A stretch of DNA of 64,000 nucleotides from Lumbricus rubellus. Taxonomy: Eukaryota > Annelida > Clitellata > Crassiclitellata > Lumbricidae. The translations under genes and the position numbers were made by a program. Shown one piece after another: positions 48,202 through 60,200 of this stretch (position 1 is its first letter; each line of letters begins with the position of its first letter). A model generated the notes under the pieces. The model searched no databases. It saw nothing but the letters and a program-made list of their open reading frames with translations, and had not been told where the DNA came from. The DNA is taken from NCBI GenBank assembly GCA_945859605.1, contig OX243823.1, positions 33,635,389 through 33,699,388 on the forward strand, read 5' to 3'.

Positions 48202-51200
48202 ATGTCACTAATTGAAATCAAAATGTCAAGAAATTGCAGAAGAAGAATGAATGCAGATGAAGAAGACACTTTCTTATTCACTTCTGAATCTGTAGGGGAG
48301 GGACACCCAGGTATACGTATAACGATAGCGGCGCTTCATTTGTTTTTTTGCAACCAGAAGTCGGTAAACATGTATTTTAGCGTAATTAATTATTTTAGCG
48401 TTTTTAACGACACAAAAAGCGCCGTAAATTATTCCTAATGACTTGCAAAGGTCTAACTCATCTAACAGCACACTTAAAATTTCGTAAGAATACGAATATT
48501 CACAGAAAATACGTTTTAAAAATGTCGCATTTCCCATGCGAAATCGACGTTCGAATCGCCATTGAACCACAACATCTAACCGGAAGTTGGGGTACGCGCC
48601 AAACCATCGACGTATATGCGACTATAAATATAACGTGTACGTAGGCCTACGTCAAGACTTCGGTCCTAAGTTAAAAATGAGAAATGGAAGGTGGATGAAG
48701 GTATTTGTAGATGTGAAAAAGAAGCCGGATTGATGGGAAAAAACGCTTAAGGAATCGAAGCTGGATGAGGGTATTTCTATATCTGAAAGAGAAGCTGGGT
48801 TGACGAAAATAACGGGCAGAAATAGAAGCTGGGGTAATAAAAATAATCAAGCTGAAATTGGAGCTGGATTGATACAAAATAGTTATTATTGCAACAGAAG
48901 TTGGATTCATAAAACAACTGAAGCAATTTATTGAAAAAGGTGGACTTTTACTTACTTATTTATTACGGTAATTTTTGCTTGCCGCGCGCCACTTCCGGAA
49001 AGGGTTGCAATTGAACAACAACTTGGATCGGCGGTTTGTTACGACAGAATATTACAATTTTTCGATCGAAATCCTTCTTTTTAAGATATTCGAAGTATAA
49101 TCATACATCACTTTGGCAATAGCACGTTTACAGAAATATTTTAAGACGCTTTTTGTGCCATTATAAGCGTGAAAATAATTAATTACGCTAAAATACATGT
49201 TTACCCAGAAGTCTTTTGCTAACAACCCCTATGGCTCCTCTCTTTTTCTTCTCTGCTTTACAATTCTAGCCGTGTTCTAATTGTCTGGGCGTAATTGCAG
49301 TATCGGGGACCGTGTGTCGGTTAGGATCAGATTAAGGGTCGTGACTGTCGATTGGGGTTAGTGTCGTCATTGGACAGTGGACACTATCCAAGAGATAATT
49401 CACGTGCTTCGGTCCCCGATACTGCAATTACGCCGATTCATTAACTAGGAAAGGCTTAATCGTAAAGACGCACACTGCATGCCCGTACTCCAAACAATAT
49501 GGCTGGCAACGAATGCAATAAAATTAGAGCGCGACCTACCGACGACATTGTTCATCAATTCAGCTTCAGCAGAATGACTGCACTAACCCTAAAACTAACC
49601 CTAACCGACCCTCACGACGCCTAACCTGAGCCCTAACTGACCCTCATGCTATGCATGTTGGGATACATGTTGCGATGTCGTCGGTAGGTCGCACTCTAAT
49701 TTTATTGCATTCATTGCCAGCCATATTGTTTGGAGTACGGGCATGCAGTGTGTGTTTTTACCGGCTTCATTACATGTATGGTATACAAGTCGTCGTGTGA
49801 GGATTATCGTGTCGTATGTCCACTTTTGTGAATTCCGAGAAAAACGAGGTCAAAGTTTCGCAACTTTGGACGCCAAATAAAAGATATTCAGTGCAATCAA
49901 ATTTAAGGCACAGATGTCACATTAAAGCATTGTTATTGAATAAAGAATGTTGTATTAAAATGAAATTGATACCTAGAATGGTTTTTGTGAAATTTAGGAA
50001 AATGTTGTAAAAATGGATATACGGTACTGTAGATTCGAATTTATAAGGAACACTTTGTCGTATGTCCATTAAGCATCATGTTATCGTATATCCAATTGTT
50101 TTTGTAATTTCAATTAGTGTGCGGCATCTCCACTTTATACGAACACTTTGTTGTATGTCCATGAGAGTGATAAGATATTATGTTGTTGTATATCCAATTC
50201 TATATGTAATTTCCATCAGCGTGCCCACACACTGACATAATGGATTGCCGAATGAAATTATTGCTCTAAGTCGAGTAGCCTACATCCGTGTAGCCTACTA
50301 TTCATAGCCAATACATTCAACCAACCAATCAATTTATCAATCAATAAGTTTTATATCGATCCATAGGTATTGAAATTGATTTTGCATTATACCTACCACT
50401 TATCAATATTCAAAGACCGAAATCAAAAGTATCAAGAAAGCTTATAAAAAATTATTATAATACACACCGTGGTAAAACAATACAAAACTGTCAAATTGAA
50501 ATGCTTCGTAATTCTTATTCCTTAAAAACCGTTTTGCTGTAGAAACATGTTTAGGTTATCTTAATAACTTCAGGTAAGCACTAAGCAGTCACTGTTTCTA
50601 CACCAGACCATAGCTTATTTTTTGAAAAACTTGTTTATCTTAGGAAAAGAAACATCTTAAAGATTAATGAAAACAACTATAATTATTTTGAGGCATAACA
50701 TTCCTCTATAAAATAAGTTTGTAGGTCTATAGGTAAGTTTTGCAAAAAAGCTGAAGAGTCCTTATAGCCAAAGTCAAAGGTTTCAGTTTAATCCAAAACA
50801 AGCTTACGATTTGGCTTGTTATCTTTTGATTGAGTGGAATTTAGTTTTTCTTTAGAAGCACCAATGGGTCGCTTTGAACTCACACTGAGTCTTTGTGAAT
50901 TCACCTTTTCTGCAGTATCTGGTTGGATTGGCTTTTCTTTAGAAGCACCTCTGGGTGGCTTTGAACTCACACTGAGTCTTTGTGAATCCACCTTTTCTGC
51001 AGTATCTGGTTGGATTGGCTTTTCTTTAGAAGCATCTCTGGGTCGCTTTGAACTCACACTGAGTCTTTGTGAATTCACTGATGTCCTTAGCAGTTCTTCC
51101 ATGCGTATTTCTGTCAGTTTCAATGCTCTGCTCAACTTGTGTATCTAATTGTTCTTCAGTTTCAATGCTCTGCTCAACTTGTGTATCTAATTGTTCTTCA

Positions 51201-54200
51201 GTTTCAATGCTCTTCTTAACTTGTGTATCTAATTGTTCTTCAGTTTCAATGCTCTGCTCAACTTGTGTATCTAATTGTTCTTCAGTTTCAATGCTTTGCT
51301 CAACTTGTGTATCTAATTGTTCTTCAGTTTCAATGCTCTGCTCAACTTGTGTATCTAATTGTTCTTCAGTTTCAATGCTCTGCTCAACTTGTGTATCTAA
51401 TTGTTCTTCAGTTTCAATGCTCTGCTCAACTTGTGTACATGTATCTAATTGTTCTTCAGTTTCAATGCTCTGCTCAACTTGTGTATCTAATTGTTCTTCA
51501 GTTTCAATGCTCTGCTCAACTTGTGTATCTAATTGTTCTTCAGTTTCAATGCTCTGCTCAACTTGTGTATCTAATTGTTCTTCAGTTTCAATGCTCTGCT
51601 CAACTTGTGTATCTAATTGTTCTTCAGTTTCAATGCTCTGCTCAACTTGTGTATCTAATTGTTCTTCAGTTTCAATGCTCTTCTCAACTTGTGTATCTAA
51701 TTGTTTTTCAGTTTCAATGCTCTTCTCAACTTGTGTATCTAATTGTTCTTCAGTTTCCATGCTCTGCTCAACTTGTGTATCTAATTGTTTTTCAGTTTCA
51801 ATGCTCTGCTCAACTTGTGTATCTAATTGTTCTTCAGTTTTAATGCTCTGCTCAACTTGTGGGTCCAATTGTTCTTCAGTTTCAATGCTCTGCTCAACTT
51901 GTGTATCTAATTGTTCTTCAGTTTCAATGCTTTGCTCAACTTGTGTATCTAATTGTTCTTCAGTTTCAATGCTCTGCTCAACTTGTGTATCCAATTATTC
52001 TTCATTTTCAATGCTCTTCTCAACTTGTGTATCTAATTGTTCTTCAGTTTCAATGCTCTGCTCAACTTGACAATGTGTATCCAATTATTCTTCATTTTCA
52101 ATGCTCTTCTCAACTTGTGTATCCAATTGTTCTTCAGTTTCAATGCTCTGCTCAACTTGTGTATCCAATTATTCTTCATTTTCAATGCTCTGCTCAGCTT
52201 GTGTATCTAATTGTTCTTCAGTTTCAATGCTCTGCTCAACTTGTGTATCTAATTGTTCTTCAGTTTCAATGCTCTTCTCAACTTGTGTATCTAATTGTTC
52301 TTCAGTTTCAATGCTCTTCTCAACTTGTGTATCTAATTGTTAATTGTTCTTCAGTTTTAATGCTCTGCTCAACTTGTGGGTCCAATTGTTCTTCAGTTTC
52401 AATGCTCTGCTCAACTTGTGTACATGTATCTAATTGTTCTTCAGTTTCAATGCTCTGCTCAACTTGTGTATCTAATTGTTTTTCAGTTTCAATGCTCTGC
52501 TCAACTTGTGTATCTAATTGTTCTTCAGTTTCAATGCTCTGCTCAACTTGTGTATCTAATTGTTCTTCAGTTTTAATGCTCTGCTCAACTTGTGTATCTA
52601 ATTGTTCTTCAGTTTCAATGCTTTGCTCAACTTGTGTATCTAATTGTTCTTCAGTTTTAATGCTCTGCTCAACTTGTGGGTCCAATTGTTCTTCAGTTTC
52701 AATGCTCTGCTCAACTTGTGTATCTAATTGTTCTTCAGTTTCAATGCTTTGCTCAACTTGTGTATCTAATTGTTCTTCAGTTTCAATGCTCTGCTCAACT
52801 TGTGTATCCAATTATTCTTCATTTTCAATGCTCTTCTCAACTTGTGTATCTAATTGTTCTTCAGTTTCAATGCTCTGCTCAACTTGACAATGTGTATCCA
52901 ATTATTCTTCATTTTCAATGCTCTTCTCAACTTGTGTATCCAATTGTTCTTCAGTTTCAATGCTCTGCTCAACTTGTGTATCCAATTATTCTTCATTTTC
53001 AATGCTCTTCTCAACTTGTGTATCTAATTGTTCTTCAGTTTCAATGCTCTGCTCAACTTGTGTATCCAATTATTCTTCATTTTCAATGCTCTTCTCAACT
53101 TGTGTATCTAATTGTTCTTCAGTTTCAATGCTCTGCTCAACTTGACAATGTGTATCCAATTATTCTTCATTTTCAATGCTCTTCTCAACTTGTGTATCCA
53201 ATTATTCTTCATTTTCAATGCTCTTCTCAACTTGTGTATCTAATTGTTCTTCAGTTTCAATGCTCTTCTCAACTTGTGTATCTAATTGTTCTTCATTTTC
53301 AATGCTCTTCTCAACTTGTGTATCTAATTGTTCTTCAGTTTCAATGCTTTGCTCAACTTGTGTATCTAATTGTTCTTCAGTTTCAATGCTCTGCTCAACT
53401 TGTGTATCCAATTATTCTTCATTTTCAATGCTCTTCTCAACTTGTGTATCTAATTGTTCTTCAGTTTCAATGCTCTGCTCAACTTGACAATGTGTATCCA
53501 ATTATTCTTCATTTTCAATGCTCTTCTCAACTTGTGTATCTAATTGTTCTTCAGTTTCAATGCTCTTCTCAACTTGTGTATCTAATTGTTTTTCAGTTTC
53601 AATGCTCTTCTCAACTTGTGTATCTAATTGTTCTTCAGTTTCCATGCTCTGCTCAACTTGTGTATCTAATTGTTCTTCAGTTTCAATGCTCTGCTCAACT
53701 TGTGTATCTAATTATTCTTCAGTTTCAATGCTCTGCTCAACTTGTGTACATGTATCTAATTGTTCTTCAGTTTCAATGCTCTGCTCAACTTGTGTATCTA
53801 ATTGTTCTTCAGTTTTAATGCTCTGCTCAACTTGTGGGTCCAATTGTTCTTCAGTTTCAATGCTCTGCTCAACTTGTGTATCTAATTGTTCTTCAGTTTC
53901 AATGCTCTGCTCAACTTGTGTATCTAATTGTTCTTCAGTTTTAATGCTCTGCTCAACTTGTGGGTCCAATTGTTCTTCAGTTTCAATGCTCTTCTCGGCT
54001 TCTGGACCTAATTTAATTCTACAATTTCTAGAACTTCGTTTCGCTTTTGTCAGTGCATTACAGTCACTGCTACTGCTGTACTCTAACCATAATTTTGGTT
54101 TCTTTTTGGAACGCCTAGGACGTGAACCGACCTCCATCGTTATAAGTTCAACAGACTAAACTGAAACAAAACAGGGTCATTGCGGCATCAAAACCATAAA

Positions 54201-57200
54201 AACCAGTCACGTTATTGTCCGGTTTAATTAACAATCATGCCAACCGATAATTTGCATTAATTAATTATAGTCACCGAACTTTGCTGGAAATGTAGCATAC
54301 AGTAATAAAAGTAGGCTAAAGTTAAATTGGAGTGTAAATAATGGCGATCACATCCATTTTGTCTTACGGCATCATCGCCCGCAAGTGAGTTTTAAAAAAC
54401 TATTTCTTACTAATTTCTGTACTGTATAGGGACTTTTGGTACCGTAGAATACCTGTAAGCTTATAACAAGACATAACTCTTGCAATCGTATTTTTATGAA
54501 GAAAGCGATTTAAATGAATTTATTAGTTTGGCAGCACCAAAGTAACGCTGAAATTTTTGACTAAGTCTTGTTTCCGTATTTAAAAACCTTGATACAAAGA
54601 TAACAAATAGTCTGGATATACGACACTAATCCAGCCATGCGATCCGGGTTACATTGTTGTATCTCCTGCGTCCAATCAATGATCAGCTTTCTCAGGACAT
54701 ACGATGCGAACACTTACACCTTTCCAAAGTTACATTGCCGTATCTCCGTAACGACAACTTAATCCTGAAATTCTCCGGACAAATTTCTTCAACAGTTACA
54801 ACAACGTGCATGCTGTAAGGAGGTGCGACAAAATATTCCTGTTCACAGGACATACGACAAGTAGTTTTTATTGAATATCTTTAAAACGAGCTGTCGTATC
54901 GCTTAGTTATTCCAACTGAAGGAAGATAATATGTCAGCCTTTACAGATCAAGTCTAAACTCGATTTTGAAAAAAATGGACATACGACAAGATAATCCTCA
55001 CACGACGAAGTTACTATCGCTGTTTTTCTGCTATTTACTTTATGTAACTCTGAAAATTGTCTAAGACTATAAATAATTTTGGTGAATTAACTTTTTGCTG
55101 TGTTATGCCTTATTCATTGGAACTGATGACGCTGAAGTTGAACAATTATTGATGATCATGATTTATTTAGGGCTATTTAAAATAAAAATGAACTGTTTTT
55201 CTTGTAGATAAGATGTGTGATCAGATAAGTGATGCCATTTTGGATGCTCATCTCACCCACGATCCATCCGCTAAAGTCGCCTGTGGTTAGGATTTTTGCA
55301 TTATGTTAAGTTTCAATACGTTATTAATTGTATTTTGTAACATTCATATTTAGTCTACAATTAAAACCTCATGACTCTAGAGTTGGTTTGCATGCATAGT
55401 TACTTTTTCACTTACAAATTTCACAATTTGGTTTGCAGAGTACAGTTGTGTAACTTAGTCTCTAGTATGCGTGCACAATTACAACTTTGTTTGCAGATTA
55501 CAGTTGTGTAATTTGTGTCTTAAATGTTCTCAGAAACCGCTATGAAATCCGACATAGTGATGCTACTTGGTGAGATTTCATCTTCAGCGGTCGTTGACTA
55601 TGACGAAGTTGTCCGTGAAACGATCAAATCGATCGGCTACGACGACCCGTCGAAAGGTTAATCTTTACAATTAATCGATGATTGGATTAAATTTTGAGAT
55701 TATTGATGCTACATGTTTCTTTACAAAGATTTTTGTAGCACACTTCAATGCTCTTTCTCGGAATTTGCCCTAACCCACGGATCATGATATAGTATAGTTT
55801 GCTAGTATGCCCATACGGACTAGTAGGATTTTAATACAGGACTTGTGAGACTGTGCCTCATTTGTGCCTATGATTTGATTACTAGAAGACTTGTGGAATT
55901 ATGCCTTGTGTGTAGGATTTGATTAAGTGGCTCCTTTGTGCCTGTAATTTGATTAGGAGCCTTGTGAGATTTTCCTTTTTGCCTGTGATTTGATTAACGT
56001 GAAATTATGCATTCTTTGTGCTTAGGATTTGATTACAAGACTTAGGAGATTTTCCTTTGTGCCTGTGATTTGATTAACGCGAGATTATTCCTCCTCCTTT
56101 GTGCCTAGGATTGGATTACAAGACTTGTGAGATTTTTTTGTGCCCGCGATTTGATTAACGCGAGATTATTCCTCCTCCTTTGTGCCTAGGATTGATTAAC
56201 ACGAAATTACTCCTCCTTCATTTATGCCTGTAATTTGATTAAGAACCGTGTGAGATTTCCTTTGTCCCTCTGATTTGATTAACGCGAGATTATTCTTCCT
56301 CCTCCTTTGTGCTTAGGATTGGATTACAAGACTTGTGAGATTTTTTTGTGCCCGCGATTTGATTAACGCGAGATTATTCCTCCTCCTTTGTGCCTAGGAT
56401 TGATTAACACGAAATTACTCCTCCTTCATTTATGCCTGTAATTTGATTAAGAACCGTGTGAGATTTCCTTTGTCCCTCTGATTTGATTAACGCGCGATTA
56501 TTCTTCCTCCTCCTTTGTGCGTAGGATTGGATTACAAGACGTGTGAGATACGAAAGATTCTCAACGAGCAATCGAAGGACATCGCTGGTGGCGTGCACGA
56601 AGGTCGAAACGAGGAAAACATCGGAGCGGGGGACCAGGGCATCATGTTCGGTTACGCGACGGACGAAACGGCCGACTGCATGCCGCTCACGATTCTACTC
56701 GCTCATCGACTCAACGCGAAGATCGCTCAGCTGCGACACGAGGGCGTCCTGGCGTGGGCACGACCCGATTCAAAGACCCAAGTATGATTCGATTCTTTGT
56801 TAGGTTTCTGTGTGGCTGTGGTCTTTTTTTGATTTGTGTGGTTGTGGTGATTTGTGATTTGTGTGGCTATGGTCATTTGTGATTTGTGTGGCTATGGTCA
56901 TTTGTGATTTGTGTGGCTATGGTCATTTGTGATTTGTGTGGCTATGGTCATTTGTGATATGTGTGGCTGTGGTCATTTGTGATTTGTGTGGCTATGGTCA
57001 TTTGTGATTTGTGTCGCTATGGTCATTTGTGATTTGTGTGGCTATGGTCATTTGTGATTTGTGTGACTATGGTCATTTGTGATTTGTGTGGCTGTGGTCA
57101 TTTATGATCCTTGTGGCTGTGGTCATTTATGATCCTTGTGGCTATGGTCATTTGTGATTTGTGCGGCCATTGTGATTTGTGTGGCTATGGTCATTTGTGA

Positions 57201-60200
57201 TTTGTGTGGCTACATGGTCATTTATGATCCTTGTGGCTGTGGTCATTTATGATCCTTGTGGCTGTGGTCATTTATGATCCTTGTGGCTGTGGTCATTGGT
57301 AATTTATAATCCTTGTGGCTATGGTCATTTATAATTGAATAGTTTGTTCTGTAACAGACGCTTTATAAATTCTTATAACTAGTACACACATATTTCAGTT
57401 GCTGGCGCCTGCCAGTATGCATATTAAAGTATGTACGATTTATTTCTCTTACTTTTATTGTTACGTTTGTGATGGTTGAGGTTACGTGTATAGATGATCT
57501 GTATTGTTACGTTTGTGATGTTTGAGGTTACGTGTATAGATGATCTGTATTGTTACGTTTGTGATGTTTGAGGTTACGTGTATAGATGATCTTTATTGTT
57601 ACGTTTGTGATGTTTGAGGTGACGTGTGAGTACAGAACGGAGAATGGAGCGTGCATTCCGCTGAGGATCGACACGATCGTCATCTCCGTTCAACACTCGC
57701 AAGACGTTGCGTTGGATCGAATCACGAGCGATCTGATGGAGTTGGTCGTGAAGAACGATGACGTCATTCCGCAGCAATACCTCGACAGCGACACCGTCTA
57801 CCTCATCAATCCAGCCGGAAAGTTCGTCATTGGAGGACCACAGGTTGGAACACACGTGGTTCCACTTCGTTCTACTGGGTGTGGAACGTGGAACGGTGAT
57901 GCAAGGGCAGAGATAAGAGGTTTATGGGTTCTGTGTATTTTGCCATTGGAACCCCCAAAATGGAACCCCAAAAAAGTGAAACCCAAAAATTGAAAACCAT
58001 CAAATGGAAGCCCCCAATATGGATCCCCCCAAAATGGAAATCCAAAAGAATTTCCTGGCTCTGCCTCTTTTGTGAAAAAAGTAGATTGAGTGGACCACTA
58101 CAGTAACTGTTCCAAACGTGGATTGATGGCACACAGAATAGTCACGGTTTAAAGTGGGTAGGAACATCGTCCCACTGCTCTCAAAATTCTTTGCTAATAT
58201 TTCCACTGCTCACCGTGCATGGAACCCTGGAAAATGGGGCTAACAAATATTGCTTGCATGATCTTAACTTATCCTCCATTTACCATACATATTCAATACT
58301 TAATCTTTCAATTTGTCTGTTTATTACCTGTTTTTTCTTAAAATACCTTCTTTTTTCATTCCATTTACCTCTTCATTACCTTGTCTCTCCTCATACCTTT
58401 TCAATACCGTATCTTTCAATTTAACTTTTTATTACATTATCTTTTAAAATTGTTTTGACCAGGGTGATGCCGGTCTGACGGGGAGGAAGATCATCGTGGA
58501 CACGTACGGCGGATGGGGAGCACACGGAGGCGGAGCATTCTCTGGAAAGGACTTCTCCAAGGTCGACCGATCAGCGGCCTACGCTCTGCGCTGGGTGGCA
58601 AAGTCACTCGTGAAGGCCGGCCTCTGTAGAAGGGTTCTTGTTCAGGTTGGTGGTTCTACGGGTCTGTGGGGGATTGCTGGTGGAAACTCTTTGGCAATCG
58701 TTTATGGTTGATGTTGGAGGGAACTTGGGTGAATTATCTGTATATCCTGTGGGGGTGATTTGAGTCGAAACTTTGTTGGTTCAGTATGATAGCGCATAGA
58801 TATGCTGATATGCGTAAGTGAATATATGTGACCCACCACAGCAAAAGCAGGCTTTTGTCGGTAGAAATCAAAATTTATTTTATTTCACCATGAAGATCTG
58901 CAATGTAAGACCTTTCAAATGACGTATTATTTATTTATTTGTGATGCTCCTAACTGGAGTTGTGCGGTTTTAAAGTTTAGCAGTGACCGAAACAACATTT
59001 GGAGAAAAACGCGTTTAAAGTTTTCACTTGTATAGTCCTTAGCAACGCATACTTGTAATAAAGCATCTAGACTGCAATTTTTCACACACAATAAGAGACA
59101 CCGTATCTCACTATGGCACAAGTTTCATGCATTTATAATTATTATAAACTGGTAAAATGCTTAGACTTGCAAAATATGCATAAACAATAAACTACAGAAA
59201 AATTCGATAATTGGCCAATGACCTTTGTTCACTATTGTCTCTCCATCAACAACTATATCAAATGTCAATTGTCACAAAGACATAGGCCTATACACCATTA
59301 GGTTTAGCTAATTAATATAAATTCACTGTTATTTGAGACAATTAACAGCTATTTCACTTTCCACAGCCACGACCAGTTGTGCCCCTTTTGCCTCGTTGTC
59401 CACGTGATCCCTTCCCACGCTTCACTAAAACCGGCTCATAGTCACTATCACTGTCACACGTCAGCTGTCTTCTCTCCTTTTTGCTCTTCTTTTCAGTAAC
59501 GTTTTTATTTGTGAGGTCACTTAAATGCCTTACAGTGCCATTCATCTTCCTTGAATCTGCTTCTGGCGTTGGCATCAAATGAGGCATAGTCTCTGGACAG
59601 ACGATATCTTTTGTTTCTTCCCGGCAGAATTGTCTGATTTCATCAAAAAGATACTTTGAACGTTTTTCATCCAGTCCCTTTGGCGCCAAGACTGATGGCA
59701 TATGTGGTGGACATTCTGAAACAGCCAACTCCTGCTCAGTCGTGGGGCTGTCGGACAACAGTTTCATTGTCACAACCTCGGGTCGATCGGCTGAGAACAA
59801 GAAGTGGTGATTTGACTTGATTCCAGAGACTTTTCGAAAGTGCGGTTTGAAGAAATTAACCCAATCGTACATGGGCACAAAAACTTCTCCTTTTTCATTT
59901 CCAACTAGCACTGATTGATTAATTCCAGACAACGATGAAGCAGCCACCACTTGTTCGATATCATTCAGCGATGAGACAAAAGTTCTTCGGTACTTTTTCT
60001 TCAAAAGCCCGAAACACCAGTCGGGTGCAAACTTTGTGTGGCCAGTCAGCATGAAAGAAATGCTGGCACTTTGGTGCAGACGTCTTGCCATCCGCCAACA
60101 CAAATACCACATGACGTATGCATTCTTGTTTTGTCCGGCACAGTTGTCAGCCGTCAGTTCCAAATGTTGCTCGCCAAAACCAAAATTCTCAAGGAAATGA

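Larger units (their letters stand above)
49791..55007 (-). mobile_element. 5.2-kb inverted-repeat transposon D carrying a repetitive gene
   Basis: The left end CGTCGTGTGAGGATTATC continues to TGTCGTATGTCCA. The right end is its mirror, with one mismatch over about 31 bp. AAGT flanks both sides (49787-49790 and 55008-55011), a perfect 4-bp target duplication. Subterminal zones on both sides hold further CGTATGTCC or CGTATATCC words in opposite orientations, a pattern typical of transposase-binding sites. The only long coding stretch is the minus-strand 14-residue-repeat gene. No recognised transposase, so the superfamily is open; a 4-bp duplication is known for Sola, Ginger and some Academ elements. 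It occupies most of MAT intron 1. Confidence 0.88.

Noticed and set aside
51069..54159. Long plus-strand frames of Ser/Cys or Leu/Val/Gln repeats
   Set aside because: They come from the 42-bp tandem unit, which is a multiple of three and lacks stops in several frames. The minus-strand frame has the better start context, a non-repetitive head and ordinary residue composition.
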